Assembly: GCA_016716715.1 (NCBI GenBank)
Contig: JADJVE010000003.1
Coordinates: 248,001-312,000, forward strand
Length of the DNA stretch: 64,000 nucleotides
Source: Acidobacteriota bacterium
GTDB taxonomy: Bacteria; Acidobacteriota; Thermoanaerobaculia; UBA5066
Direction of reading: 5' to 3'
Part shown: in pieces, positions 33,456 to 42,095 of the stretch
Numbering within the stretch: the first letter of the stretch is position 1
Layout: the number at the start of each line of letters is the position of its first letter
Translations under genes and position numbers: made by a program
Notes under the pieces: model-generated
Told to the model about the DNA's origin: nothing
What the model saw: the letters and a program-made list of their open reading frames with translations, nothing else
Databases searched by the model: none

Positions 33456-36400
33456 TCGAACCGGACGCTGACGAGCTTCGAGACCCCGGGCTCTTCCTGG
33501 GTCACGCCGTAGAGCGCCTGCGCGGTCTCCATCGTCCTCTTGTTGTGCGTGATGAGGACGAACTGCGTTTCCTCGGACAGCTCCACGAGGAGGGACGTGA
33601 AGCGGTCGATGTTCGCCTCGTCCAGGGGGGCGTCGACCTCGTCGAGGATGCAGAAGGGCGACGGCTTGTACTTGAAGATCGCGACGAGGAGCGCGATGGC
33701 CGTGAGCGCCTTCTCGCCGCCCGACAGGAGGCCGATCGTCTGGTTCCGCTTGCCGGGGGGCTGCGCCATGATCTCGAGGCCCGAGTCCAGCGGGTCGTCC
33801 TCGTCGAGAAGGTGCATCGAAGCGGTGCCGCCGTGGAAGAGCCGCTGGAAGACGGCGCCGAAGTTCGCGTTGACGGCCGCGAACGCCTCCTGGAATCGGA
33901 CCGACGACGTCTGGTTGATCGTCTTGATCGTCTCCAGGATCTGCGCGAGGGAGGCCTCGAGGTCGGCCTTCTGGCCGGAGAGCTCGACGAAGCGCGCGTG
34001 CTCGACGTCGTATTCCTCGAGGGCCGCGTGGTTCACGGGGCCGAGGCGCTCGAGGGAGAGCGTCTTCTGGACGACGTCCTCGGCGAGCTGGGCCTCGAAG
34101 ACGTCCTCGGCGACGGCCAGTTCCTCCGCGGTCCTCTCGAGGGCGGGCAGCTCGCCGGGGAGGCAGCCGAACTCGGCGCGGCAGGTCTCGACGAGGTGGT
34201 CCTGGTCGGCGCGGCGGCGCTCGAGCGCGAGGTCCGCATCGAAGCGCGCGCGGCGGGCCGCGTCGAGAGCCTCGCGGGCCGCGGCGCTGAGCGTCTCGGC
34301 GCCGGTGCGCGCTTCCCTTCGTCCCGCGGCTGCGCCGTCCACGTCGGCCCGACGCGTCTCGGCGGCCCCCGCGGCGGCGGAGGCGGCGGCGAGGGCGGCG
34401 GCGGAGGCGGCGCCCGTCCCGAGGGCGTGCGTCCTCCTGGTCTCGACCTCGACGAGGGCGTCGGCGAGCTCGGCCACGCGGCGGGCGGCCTCGCGCGCGC
34501 GGTCGTCGGCGGACGCGGCGGCGTCGGTGAGCGCGCGCACGCGCTCGGTCAGGACATCCCTTGCGTTTCGAGAGGCGGCGTCCGCTTCGGCCGCCTCGAG
34601 GCGCGCGGCGCGGGCCGCGTCGAGCGCGGTCTCGAGCTCGGCGAGCGTCCGCTCGACGGTGGCCATCTCGGCGGCGCGGGCGGCCGCGAGGCGCGCCGCC
34701 TCCGCGCGGCTCTCCTTCGCGCGGCCGAGGTCGGCCGCGAGGCCCCGCTCCTCGTCCTCGAGGACGGCGGTCTCCTTGCGGGCGCGCTCCTCCTCCTCGC
34801 GGGCGGCGGCCGCCTTCGCGAGGGCCTCGGAGTGCTCGCGCTCGGCGGCGCGAGCCGCCGCGACGGCCTCGTCGAGCGTCGCGGCGAAGCTGCCGGCCTG
34901 CAGCGTGAGCGCCGCGATCGAGGCGTCGGACGCCGCGAGCTTCGCGTCGATCGCCTCGCGCTCGCCGGCGAGGTTCTTGAGGTCGCGCCGAACCGTGAAG
35001 AGGCCCTCGCCGGGCACGTCGGTGCCGGCGGCCTCGACGACGGCGCCGCGCACGACGACGCCGGACTCCGTGACGATCGTCCTCTCGGGGTGGATGGCCG
35101 CGATCGCGAGGGCGTCGTCGACGTTCGCGACGACGACGGCGTCCGGCAGTGCCGAGGCGGGCGCCTTCGCGGACTTCGGGGAGAGGAGCTCACGGGCGAT
35201 GCCCTTGACCCTCGGGTCGGCGGGCTTGAGCGGGAACGGCGTGTCTTCGAGCGGGTGGACGAACCGCGCGGTGCCGAGCTTCCCCTCGCGGACGGCACGC
35301 AGGGCGGCGTCGAGAGCGCTGCGACTCTCGAGCACCGGGGCCTCGAGAGCGGCTCCGAGAGCCGCGTCGAGCGCCGTCTCGTAGCCGGATGCGGCTTCGA
35401 AGTGGTCGGCGAGGACGCCGGCGGGGGAGACGCCCGCCGCGACGAGCGCACGGCGCGCGGACTCGCCGCCCGCCTCGCGCGAGGCGAGCGTCGTCTCGAG
35501 GGCGGCCGTCCGGACGGCGGCGGCGTGGAGCGAAGCGACGAGCGCCTCGCGGGACGTCTTCAGGACGGAGAGCTGCTCCTCGGCGGCCCTGCGGCCGTGC
35601 GTCGCGCCCTCGAGCTTCGCGCGCGCGGCGTCGAGCGTTTCCGAGGCGGAGGCGACGAGGCGCGCGGCGTCCTCGACGGCGGCGCGGCGGCCCGCGAGGA
35701 CCTCGCTCGCCCGGCCCTTCCGCTCCTCGAGCTTCGCGAGCGCGAAGACGAGGCGATCCTCGAGGAGAGCCGTTTCGCGCTCGCGGTTTGCGGCCTCGGC
35801 CGAGCGCCCGGAGGCGGCGAGGAGGTCGCGGCGCGCGCCCTCGCGGCGGCCCGTGACGTCCGTTTCCTTCGCGGCGGCGGCCATGAGGGCTTCCGCGGCT
35901 TTTCGCGCGGCCTCGTCGGCCTTCGCGAGCTCGGCTTCGGTCTCCTCGCGCAATTTCGCGCCGCGGCCGGCCTCCTCGACGAAGCGAACGTGGTCCGCCT
36001 CGGTCTCCTTCTTCTGGCCCTCGAGGAGCTCGCGGCGGGCCGCGGCTTCCTCGGCCTCGCGCGCGGCCGCGGCCGCGGCGGCCTCGGCGGCGAGCAGGGC
36101 CTCGCGGGCGTGCGCGAACGCGTCGCCTGCCTCGCGCACCGCGCGCTCGTCCTCGTCGGCGAGGCGGCGGGCTTCCGCGAGCTCAGCCTCGAGGCGGCCG
36201 AGCTCGGTGAGGGCCGCGGCCTCGGCATCCGTCGCGGCGGCGAGGGCCTTCTCGCCCTCGGTGAAGCCGGACGTGAGCCGGTCCGCGCGCAGGCGCGCGA
36301 GCCGCCGCTTCTCTGCGGCGAGGACGTCGGCCTGCTCCTTCCAGCGCGCGGCGCGGGAAGCCTGGCGCTTGAGCGACGCGCACGTGCGGTCGATCTCCGA

Positions 36401-36991
36401 GACGATGTCCGTGAGGCGCAGGAGATTGCCGCGCGTCTCCTCGAGCTTGACCTCGGCCTGGCGCTTCCTGATCTTGTACTTCGAGACGCCCGCGGCTTCC
36501 TCGATGAGGCGCCGCCGGTCCTGCGGCTTCGTCGAGAGGATCAGGTCGATCTTCTGTTGCTCGATGATCGAGTACGCGCGGACGCCGAGGCCCGTGCCCG
36601 TGAGGATTTCCTGCACGTCTTTCAGGCGCGAGCGCTTGCCGTTCACGATGTAGTCGCTCTCGCCGTCGCGCGTGACGCGGCGCGCGATCGTGACCTCGCC
36701 GCCGGTCTCGGCCCACTCCTCGCCGCTGCGCGACTCGAGCGTGATCGTGACCTCCGCCATCCCGAGCGGGCGGCGGCGCGCGGCGCCGTTGAAAATGACG
36801 TCTTCCATCGTCGTGCCGCGCAGGTTGCGCGCGGACTGCTCGCCGAGGACCCACTGGACGGCGTCGCAGATGTTGGACTTGCCCGAGCCGTTCGGGCCGA
36901 CGATGGCGGTGATGCGCGTCGGGAGCGTGACCGAGGTCTTGTCCACGAAGGACTTGAAGCCCTGGATGTCGAGTTTCTTCAGTCGAAACAT
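33452..36991 (-). CDS. smc: chromosome segregation protein SMC
   Basis: An ATPase that compacts and segregates the chromosome. It has 1179 residues, the normal length. The N-terminal ATPase part has Walker A GPNGSGKS (32-39). Long coiled coils (about 170-500 and 680-1000) flank a hinge near 500-650. The C-terminal part carries the signature LLSGGEKALTAIALL and Walker B FCILDEVDAPLDEAN. The start is the ATG at 36991 (MFRLKKLDIQGFKSF, the standard SMC beginning); the frame is open further up but that is not coding. Regions of its coiled coil are rich in Ala/Glu. ScpA/ScpB are not nearby. The stop overlaps the convergent gene by four bases. Confidence 0.98.
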   Translation of the reverse strand: MFRLKKLDIQGFKSFVDKTSVTLPTRITAIVGPNGSGKSNICDAVQWVLGEQSARNLRGTTMEDVIFNGAARRRPLGMAEVTITLESRSGEEWAETGGEVTIARRVTRDGESDYIVNGKRSRLKDVQEILTGTGLGVRAYSIIEQQKIDLILSTKPQDRRRLIEEAAGVSKYKIRKRQAEVKLEETRGNLLRLTDIVSEIDRTCASLKRQASRAARWKEQADVLAAEKRRLARLRADRLTSGFTEGEKALAAATDAEAAALTELGRLEAELAEARRLADEDERAVREAGDAFAHAREALLAAEAAAAAAAREAEEAAARRELLEGQKKETEADHVRFVEEAGRGAKLREETEAELAKADEAARKAAEALMAAAAKETDVTGRREGARRDLLAASGRSAEAANRERETALLEDRLVFALAKLEERKGRASEVLAGRRAAVEDAARLVASASETLDAARAKLEGATHGRRAAEEQLSVLKTSREALVASLHAAAVRTAALETTLASREAGGESARRALVAAGVSPAGVLADHFEAASGYETALDAALGAALEAPVLESRSALDAALRAVREGKLGTARFVHPLEDTPFPLKPADPRVKGIARELLSPKSAKAPASALPDAVVVANVDDALAIAAIHPERTIVTESGVVVRGAVVEAAGTDVPGEGLFTVRRDLKNLAGEREAIDAKLAASDASIAALTLQAGSFAATLDEAVAAARAAEREHSEALAKAAAAREEEERARKETAVLEDEERGLAADLGRAKESRAEAARLAAARAAEMATVERTLAELETALDAARAARLEAAEADAASRNARDVLTERVRALTDAAASADDRAREAARRVAELADALVEVETRRTHALGTGAASAAALAAASAAAGAAETRRADVDGAAAGRREARTGAETLSAAAREALDAARRARFDADLALERRRADQDHLVETCRAEFGCLPGELPALERTAEELAVAEDVFEAQLAEDVVQKTLSLERLGPVNHAALEEYDVEHARFVELSGQKADLEASLAQILETIKTINQTSSVRFQEAFAAVNANFGAVFQRLFHGGTASMHLLDEDDPLDSGLEIMAQPPGKRNQTIGLLSGGEKALTAIALLVAIFKYKPSPFCILDEVDAPLDEANIDRFTSLLVELSEETQFVLITHNKRTMETAQALYGVTQEEPGVSKLVSVRFD

Positions 36992-37072
36992 GAACGCCTT
37001 TTTTCCGCAGTTCCCGACGTGGCTGACGGTTCTTCGGGGCGGGACGCTACCACGCGCTCCCGGGCCCAACCA

Positions 37073-38077
37073 CTACATTTTGAGGGTCCGACGGGTCCGG
37101 GACTCCACCGGCTGGGGTCTGGTCGGCCTCGTCTCCTCCGGGCAGGGGAAGCCGGGGCCGGCGTCGAGCGCGCGCAGCAGCCCGCCGCGCGAGGACACGC
37201 CGAGCTTGGAGAAGACGTGCTTGAGGTGGTCCTTGACCGTCCATTCCGTGATGAAGAGCCGGCGCGCGATCTCCGCGTTGCGCAGGCCCTCGAGGACGGC
37301 GCCGACGACCTCCGCTTCGCGGCCGGAGACGCCGCGCTCCTCGAGCCGCGAGCGCACGTCCTCGGGCGAGACCGTCGAAAGGAGGCGCAGCGTGAGGACG
37401 GCGACATCCTCCTCCTCGTCGGAGAAGCGCGCGACCGACGCTTCGAAGAAGCGGCCGTCGCCGAGCGACTCGCGCCGGCGCGTTCCCGCGGGCGCGTGCG
37501 CGGCGAGCCGCTGAAGGTAGCCGTACAGCGGGATCTCGCGGCCTCCGTCCGTCACGACGTGGGGCGCGGCGCCGCGCGCCGAGAGGAGCGCGGTCGCGGC
37601 CGCGTTCGCATACAGGATCGCGCCCGACGCGCGCACGAGAAGGACGGGCGTCGAGGCCGCGTCGGCCGCGCTCTCGAGGCGCCGGCGGGCTGCGGCGTGA
37701 ATCTCGCACGCGGCGGCGAACTCCAGTAGCTGCGCGAGCATGGGGCGCAGGACCTCGAAGCGGAGCGTCTCGGGTCCCGTCCACGGGCGGCGCGGGCCCC
37801 GGGCGAGCGCGAGGACGCCGCGGACGAGCCCCGGTACCGCGAAGGGGGCGGACAGGACGGACGGGCCGCCCCCGCGGATCGCGGTCCTCACGACCTTCAG
37901 CGGCGTGACCTGGTTGCCCGTCATCCGCCAGCGGTAGCGCTGCCCCTGGGGCTCGAAGACGTATTCGAGGTCCACGACGTCGGGCTCGAGCACCGACCGG
38001 ACGGTGTCGACGATCCGCTGCAGCGCCTGGGCGTTGCGGCCGCGGAAGGGCGGTCCGTCGAGGGGAGAAGCGGGCAT
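37073..38077 (-). CDS. LuxR-type regulator with sensor N-terminus
   Basis: A protein of 334 residues. A C-terminal LuxR helix-turn-helix (about 255-310: VSGREAEVVGAVLEG, then NAEIARRLFITEWTVKDHLKHVF) follows an N-terminal part of about 250 residues with a GAF/PAS-like make-up, including a PAS-like segment (TPVLLVRASGAILYANAAATALL). It likely binds DNA and responds to a small molecule or redox signal through the N-terminal domains. Its -10 (TAGAAT, 38104-38109) and a TTGAAC lie upstream. It is divergent from the FHA-AAA+ gene; the two may regulate each other. Confidence 0.85.
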   Translation of the reverse strand: MPASPLDGPPFRGRNAQALQRIVDTVRSVLEPDVVDLEYVFEPQGQRYRWRMTGNQVTPLKVVRTAIRGGGPSVLSAPFAVPGLVRGVLALARGPRRPWTGPETLRFEVLRPMLAQLLEFAAACEIHAAARRRLESAADAASTPVLLVRASGAILYANAAATALLSARGAAPHVVTDGGREIPLYGYLQRLAAHAPAGTRRRESLGDGRFFEASVARFSDEEEDVAVLTLRLLSTVSPEDVRSRLEERGVSGREAEVVGAVLEGLRNAEIARRLFITEWTVKDHLKHVFSKLGVSSRGGLLRALDAGPGFPCPEETRPTRPQPVESRTRRTLKM

Positions 38078-38103
38078 GTGGGGTGCGGTCAGCCTTCGCC
38101 TGC

Positions 38104-38134
38104 ATTCTACGGCGGGACTTTCGGGTCCGTTCAA
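38104..38134 (-). promoter_or_regulatory. candidate promoter of the LuxR-type gene
   Basis: Minus strand TTGAAC (38129-38134), 19 bases, TAGAAT (38104-38109). The -10 is strong (5 of 6); the spacer is long, so the -35 is uncertain. Confidence 0.4.
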
Positions 38135-38151
38135 TTCGTGTCGACGGCCTC

Positions 38152-38179
38152 TGGACAACGCCCCTTCGCGTGATAGTCT
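38152..38179 (+). promoter_or_regulatory. candidate promoter of the FHA-AAA+ gene
   Basis: TGGACA (38152-38157), 16 bases, TAGTCT (38174-38179). Transcription from about 38186 gives a 42-base leader with GGAGG before the ATG at 38228. Confidence 0.45.
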
Positions 38180-38227
38180 CGTGTTTGATCAAAGCACCCC
38201 CCTTCCTCTGGCGGAGGACACTTCTCA

Positions 38228-40141
38228 ATGTTGAGCTTCGAGATCCGCAAGACGGGCGGCGAATCTGAAATCCGCAAGGTTCACCGGGACGTCATTCACA
38301 TCGGCGCCTCGACGGGCAACGACCTCGTCGTCCGCGCGCGGGGTGTGCTCGGACGGCACGCCCGCATCTCGGTGGCGGGCGAGGAGCTCAGGCTCGAGGT
38401 TCTCGGCAGCGCGCCCGGATCCGACGTCACGCTGAACGGCTCCGTCGTCAAGACGGCGGCGCTCGCCGCCGGCGACCGGATCAACATCGGCGAGGCCACC
38501 ATCACGCTCCTGAACGGCCCCGCGCCCAACCCGAACCGCATCTCGGCGCCTCCGCCGCGCGGCCGCGACGCCTTCTCCCTCGCGTCGGCGGCCCTCTCTC
38601 CCTTGCCGGCGGCTCCCGCCGGGCCCGCGCCCGCTCCCGCGCCGCTGCCGCGCCATGTGACACCGGCTCCAGCGCCGCGTCCTGCCGCGGCGACGGACGC
38701 CCCGCGGCCCGACGAGCGCCCCGCCGATCCGTGGGCCGGCTTCTACGCGGTGCTTCGGCGGCCCGTGCCGTTCGAGGAGCTCCTGCAGGACCTCGTGACC
38801 TACGTCTCCTCGGCGACGCCGCTCCACAGCCTCGCGTTCATCTCGCTCCAGCCCGCGAACGAGGGCGAGGCGATCGCCGCGGTGTGGAAGGGCACGCTGC
38901 CGAAACTCTCGGCGAAGGCGCTCGCCGACGCCCGCGCCCTCACGGGACCCGGCGATCTGGTCGAGGGTGGCGCGCGCCTCAGGATGTTCCCGGTCCTGCG
39001 CCCGGGCGCGGACCCGGTCGGAGTCCTCGTCCTGCCCGCGGACACGCTTTCCGACCCGGCCCTCTTCGACTTTGCCGCGCACGCCTCCGCGGCCGTGGGG
39101 TTCGTCCACGCCGAGCGCAGCGAGGCCGCGTTCGGCGAGCACGCCGGCACGAGCCACGCGGCGCCCATGCCCGCCCCCGGCGGGCTCGACGACCCGCTCT
39201 CCGCCCTCGTCGGCGCGTCCCTCGCGCTCCAGAACCTCAAGGCTTCGCTCTCGCGCGTCGCCTCGGCGCGCGCGCCGCTCCTCCTCGTGGGCGACGTCGG
39301 CTCGGGCAAGACGCTCGTCGCCGAGACGCTGCACGCATTGTCCCCGCGCCGCAGCCGTCCGCTCGTCCGCATCGCGGCCACGGCCGCGAGCCCGCAGGCT
39401 CTCGAGGAAGACCTCGTCGGCCTCGCGGCGACCGCCGGCGACCGCCGCCGGCGCACGGGCCGCCTTTTCGAGGCGGACGGCGGGACGCTTCTCATCGAGG
39501 AGGTCGGCGACCTGCCGGCCCCGACCCAGGCGCTCCTCTTCCGCCTTCTCGAGGCGCGGGAGGTCACCGCGCCCGGCGGGCGCACGGTGCCGCTCGACGT
39601 GCGCGTGATCGGGACGACGTCCCGGCCGCTCACGCGCGCCGTGGAAGACGGCCACTTCCGCGACGACCTCTACTTCCGCCTCTCGGCCCTCACGCTGCGC
39701 CTGCCGCCGCTCAAGGACCACAAGGAAGACATCCCGGCGCTTCTCGACGCGCTCGCGGCGCGGCACGGCGGCCCGACGGCGGCGCGCTTCGACGTCGAGG
39801 CCATGAACGCGCTCCTGAACTACCAGTACCCGGGCAACGTCCGCGAGCTCGAGAACGAGGTCCGGCGCCTCGCCGCGCAGATCGGCTCGGGCGCGGTCGC
39901 GCTCCCCGACCTCGACCAGAAGTTCTCCGGCGAGCACGTCGAGCTCGCGCTCAAGGAGAGCGACGACCTCAAGGAGATCGTCGAGAAGGTCGAGCGGCAG
40001 GTCATCGAGCGCGTCATGCGCAAGGTGCGCGGCAACCAGTCGCTCGGGGCGCGTCTCCTGAACATCTCGCGCGGCAGCCTGATCGCGAAGATGAAGGAGT
40101 ACGACATCAAGGACTTCCGGTACCTGAAGCGGGGCGACTAG
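38228..40141 (+). CDS. FHA-GAF-AAA+ regulator lacking the sigma-54 contact loop
   Basis: A protein of 637 residues. An FHA-like phosphothreonine-binding domain spans about 1-97 (IHIGASTGNDLVVRARGVLGRHARISV). A Pro/Ala linker (100-170) leads to a GAF-like domain (about 175-300). An AAA+ domain of the NtrC class spans about 325-560, with Walker A GDVGSGKT (355-362), Walker B GTLLIEEVGD and a NVRELENEV segment. A Fis-like helix-turn-helix ends the protein (GARLLNISRGSLIAKM). Where NtrC proteins carry GAFTGA there is LAATAGDRRRR instead, so it may not contact sigma-54. The FHA domain suggests control by a Ser/Thr kinase; two such kinases are encoded in the window. The start has GGAGG ten bases upstream. 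Confidence 0.88.
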   Translation: MLSFEIRKTGGESEIRKVHRDVIHIGASTGNDLVVRARGVLGRHARISVAGEELRLEVLGSAPGSDVTLNGSVVKTAALAAGDRINIGEATITLLNGPAPNPNRISAPPPRGRDAFSLASAALSPLPAAPAGPAPAPAPLPRHVTPAPAPRPAAATDAPRPDERPADPWAGFYAVLRRPVPFEELLQDLVTYVSSATPLHSLAFISLQPANEGEAIAAVWKGTLPKLSAKALADARALTGPGDLVEGGARLRMFPVLRPGADPVGVLVLPADTLSDPALFDFAAHASAAVGFVHAERSEAAFGEHAGTSHAAPMPAPGGLDDPLSALVGASLALQNLKASLSRVASARAPLLLVGDVGSGKTLVAETLHALSPRRSRPLVRIAATAASPQALEEDLVGLAATAGDRRRRTGRLFEADGGTLLIEEVGDLPAPTQALLFRLLEAREVTAPGGRTVPLDVRVIGTTSRPLTRAVEDGHFRDDLYFRLSALTLRLPPLKDHKEDIPALLDALAARHGGPTAARFDVEAMNALLNYQYPGNVRELENEVRRLAAQIGSGAVALPDLDQKFSGEHVELALKESDDLKEIVEKVERQVIERVMRKVRGNQSLGARLLNISRGSLIAKMKEYDIKDFRYLKRGD

Positions 40142-40209
40142 GTTTCTGCCTTTTCGGGGTGAGTCCAGTCGGGTCCGAGTCACTCCAAGACAGCTGCCGG
40201 AGGTTTGCG

Positions 40210-40659
40210 ATGAAAGCTGGGCGTGCTCTCGCGTTCCTGGTCCCCTTGTCTCTCGCCTCGTCCCTCGCCTTCGCGCAACCGGCCCCACCCCCTGAAAAGA
40301 AGGCCGCTCCGGCGCGCGAGGGCTCCGCCGCCCCGGCACAGGGCCTCGTGGTCTTCATCGACCCCGTGACAGGGAAGATCCGCCAGCCCGAGCCGTCCGA
40401 GATCGGGGCGTTGACCGCGCCGCCTGCGGCGACAGCGGCCCCGGCCGTCGAACCGCCTCTCCTCATGAAGATCGGCCCCGGCGGCGCCGTCGGCGTCGTC
40501 CTCGACAGCCGGTACGAGAGCTTCGTGGTCGTCACGAAGAAGCCCGACGGGACGCTCGCGACGGAATGCGTCACGGGCGGCCGAAGCGCGGACGCCGCCG
40601 TCGCTGCCGCCGCGAAGCCGGCGGAGAGGAAGACGAAGGAGGCGCCCCGTGTTCCGTAA
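40210..40659 (+). CDS. small exported protein of unknown function
   Basis: A protein of 149 residues with a signal peptide (1-22, ending AFAQ), a Pro/Lys/Ala-rich part, then a short structured C-terminus (VVLDSRYESFVVVTKKPDGTL). The segment GLVVFIDPVTGKIRQPEP is the most distinctive block. It follows GGAGG. The next gene's GTG lies inside its 3' end (11-base overlap), so it is co-translated with the metallopeptidase and may be a pro-region or chaperone-like partner. That is inference from position. Confidence 0.6.
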   Translation: MKAGRALAFLVPLSLASSLAFAQPAPPPEKKAAPAREGSAAPAQGLVVFIDPVTGKIRQPEPSEIGALTAPPAATAAPAVEPPLLMKIGPGGAVGVVLDSRYESFVVVTKKPDGTLATECVTGGRSADAAVAAAAKPAERKTKEAPRVP

Positions 40660-42082
40660 GGGTGTCGTTTTCCTCGGGCTCCTTTCCGTCCTCCTCGGCG
40701 CGCACGCCTTTGGCGCGGCGACGATCGTCATCCAGAACGCCGACCCCGCGGGCGTCGGCTTCAACGATCCGACGGTCGTCGCCCCGATCGGGGGCAACCC
40801 GGGAACGACGCTCGGCCAGCAGCGGCTGAACGCCTTCCAGGCCGCCGCGAGCAAGTGGGGCGCCACGCTCACGAGCGGCGTGACGATCGTCGTCTACGCG
40901 ACTTGGGAGGCCCTCACGTGCAACGCGACGTCGGCCGTTCTCGGCAGTGCGGGAGCCGTGACGGTCTGGCGGGACTTCACGGGCGTACCCGTGGGGGGAC
41001 ACTGGTACCCGGCAGCGCTCGCGAGCAAGATCTTCGGCGCCGACGTCGACCCGGAAGCCCCCGATGGTTTCATCCATGCAGACATCCGGGCGCGGTTCAA
41101 CGTCAACCTCGGCCAGACCGGATGCCTCGACGGCGTCTTCTTTTATCTCGGCCTGGACAACAACCACGGCTCGAACGTCGACCTCGTGACGGTGCTCGAG
41201 CACGAGTTCGCGCACGGGCTCGGCTTCCAGACGTTCACGAGCGGTTCGACGGGCAACCAGCTCGGCGGGTTTCCGGCGATCTGGGACGACTTCCTTCTCG
41301 ACACGACGACGGGAAAGACGTGGACGGATATGTCGGCCGCTGAGCGCCAGACGTCCGCCCTCAACTCGCGCCGGCTCGCCTGGACCGGCGCGAACGTCAC
41401 CGCGGCCGTGCCGACGGTCCTGCAGGCCGGCACTCCCGCCCTGACCGTGTCCGCCCCCGCCAGCGTCGCGGGCGCCTACTCGGTCGGCAGCGCGAGCTTC
41501 GGGCCCGCGCTGGCCAGCCCCGGCGTGGCCGCCGAAGTCATGCCGGTCGTCGACACGGCGCCGAACTCCGGGCTCGCGTGCTCGGCGCTCTCGGCCCTGA
41601 ACGCGGCCGCTGTGAGCGGGAAGGTCGCCCTCGTCGACCGCGGGACCTGCGGCTTCGCCGTGAAGGTGAAAGCCGCACAGGACGCTGGAGCCGTAGCCGC
41701 CGTCGTCGTCAACAATGCGGCCGGGTCTCCGCCGCCGGGGATGGGCGGCTCGGATCCGACCATCACCATTCCCTCCGCCATGATCACGCTCGGGGACGGA
41801 AACGCGTTCAAGGGGGCGCTCGCCACCCGATCCCGGCTCCATTCCGGAATGTCGGCGAACCTGGGGCTGAACCTCGCGATCCGCTCGGGCGCCGACGCCC
41901 TCAACCGGGCCCTCCTCTATACCCCCAATCCGTTCGTGTCCGGTTCGTCGGTCTCGCACTGGGACACGATCGCGTTTCCCAACCAGCTCATGGAGCCGGC
42001 CATCAACGGCGATCTCTCGCACGAGGTCGCGCCGCCGCAGGACCTGACCTTCCCCCTCCTCAAAGACATCGGCTGGAACTAG
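40649..42082 (+). CDS. secreted metallopeptidase with PA domain
   Basis: A protein of 477 residues starting at GTG with AAGGAGG seven bases before. A signal peptide (1-23) precedes a catalytic region with HEFAHGLGF (about 190-198), an HExxH zinc motif continuing as HxxG. A PA (protease-associated) domain with ALVDRGTCGFAVKVKAAQDAGA (about 320-345) follows, as in secreted subtilases and aminopeptidases. The remaining C-terminus carries repeated hydrophobic strands ending DIGWN. Likely a secreted peptidase. It overlaps the previous small gene by 11 bases. Which metzincin family is not settled. Confidence 0.75.
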   Translation: MFRKGVVFLGLLSVLLGAHAFGAATIVIQNADPAGVGFNDPTVVAPIGGNPGTTLGQQRLNAFQAAASKWGATLTSGVTIVVYATWEALTCNATSAVLGSAGAVTVWRDFTGVPVGGHWYPAALASKIFGADVDPEAPDGFIHADIRARFNVNLGQTGCLDGVFFYLGLDNNHGSNVDLVTVLEHEFAHGLGFQTFTSGSTGNQLGGFPAIWDDFLLDTTTGKTWTDMSAAERQTSALNSRRLAWTGANVTAAVPTVLQAGTPALTVSAPASVAGAYSVGSASFGPALASPGVAAEVMPVVDTAPNSGLACSALSALNAAAVSGKVALVDRGTCGFAVKVKAAQDAGAVAAVVVNNAAGSPPPGMGGSDPTITIPSAMITLGDGNAFKGALATRSRLHSGMSANLGLNLAIRSGADALNRALLYTPNPFVSGSSVSHWDTIAFPNQLMEPAINGDLSHEVAPPQDLTFPLLKDIGWN

Positions 42083-42095
42083 GAAGGAGGCCAAG

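Noticed and set aside
32576..37729. Very long open frame on the plus strand opposite smc
   Set aside because: It is antisense to smc and the CydA-like genes; composition-driven open frame with Arg/Glu/Gly-heavy translation and no domain.
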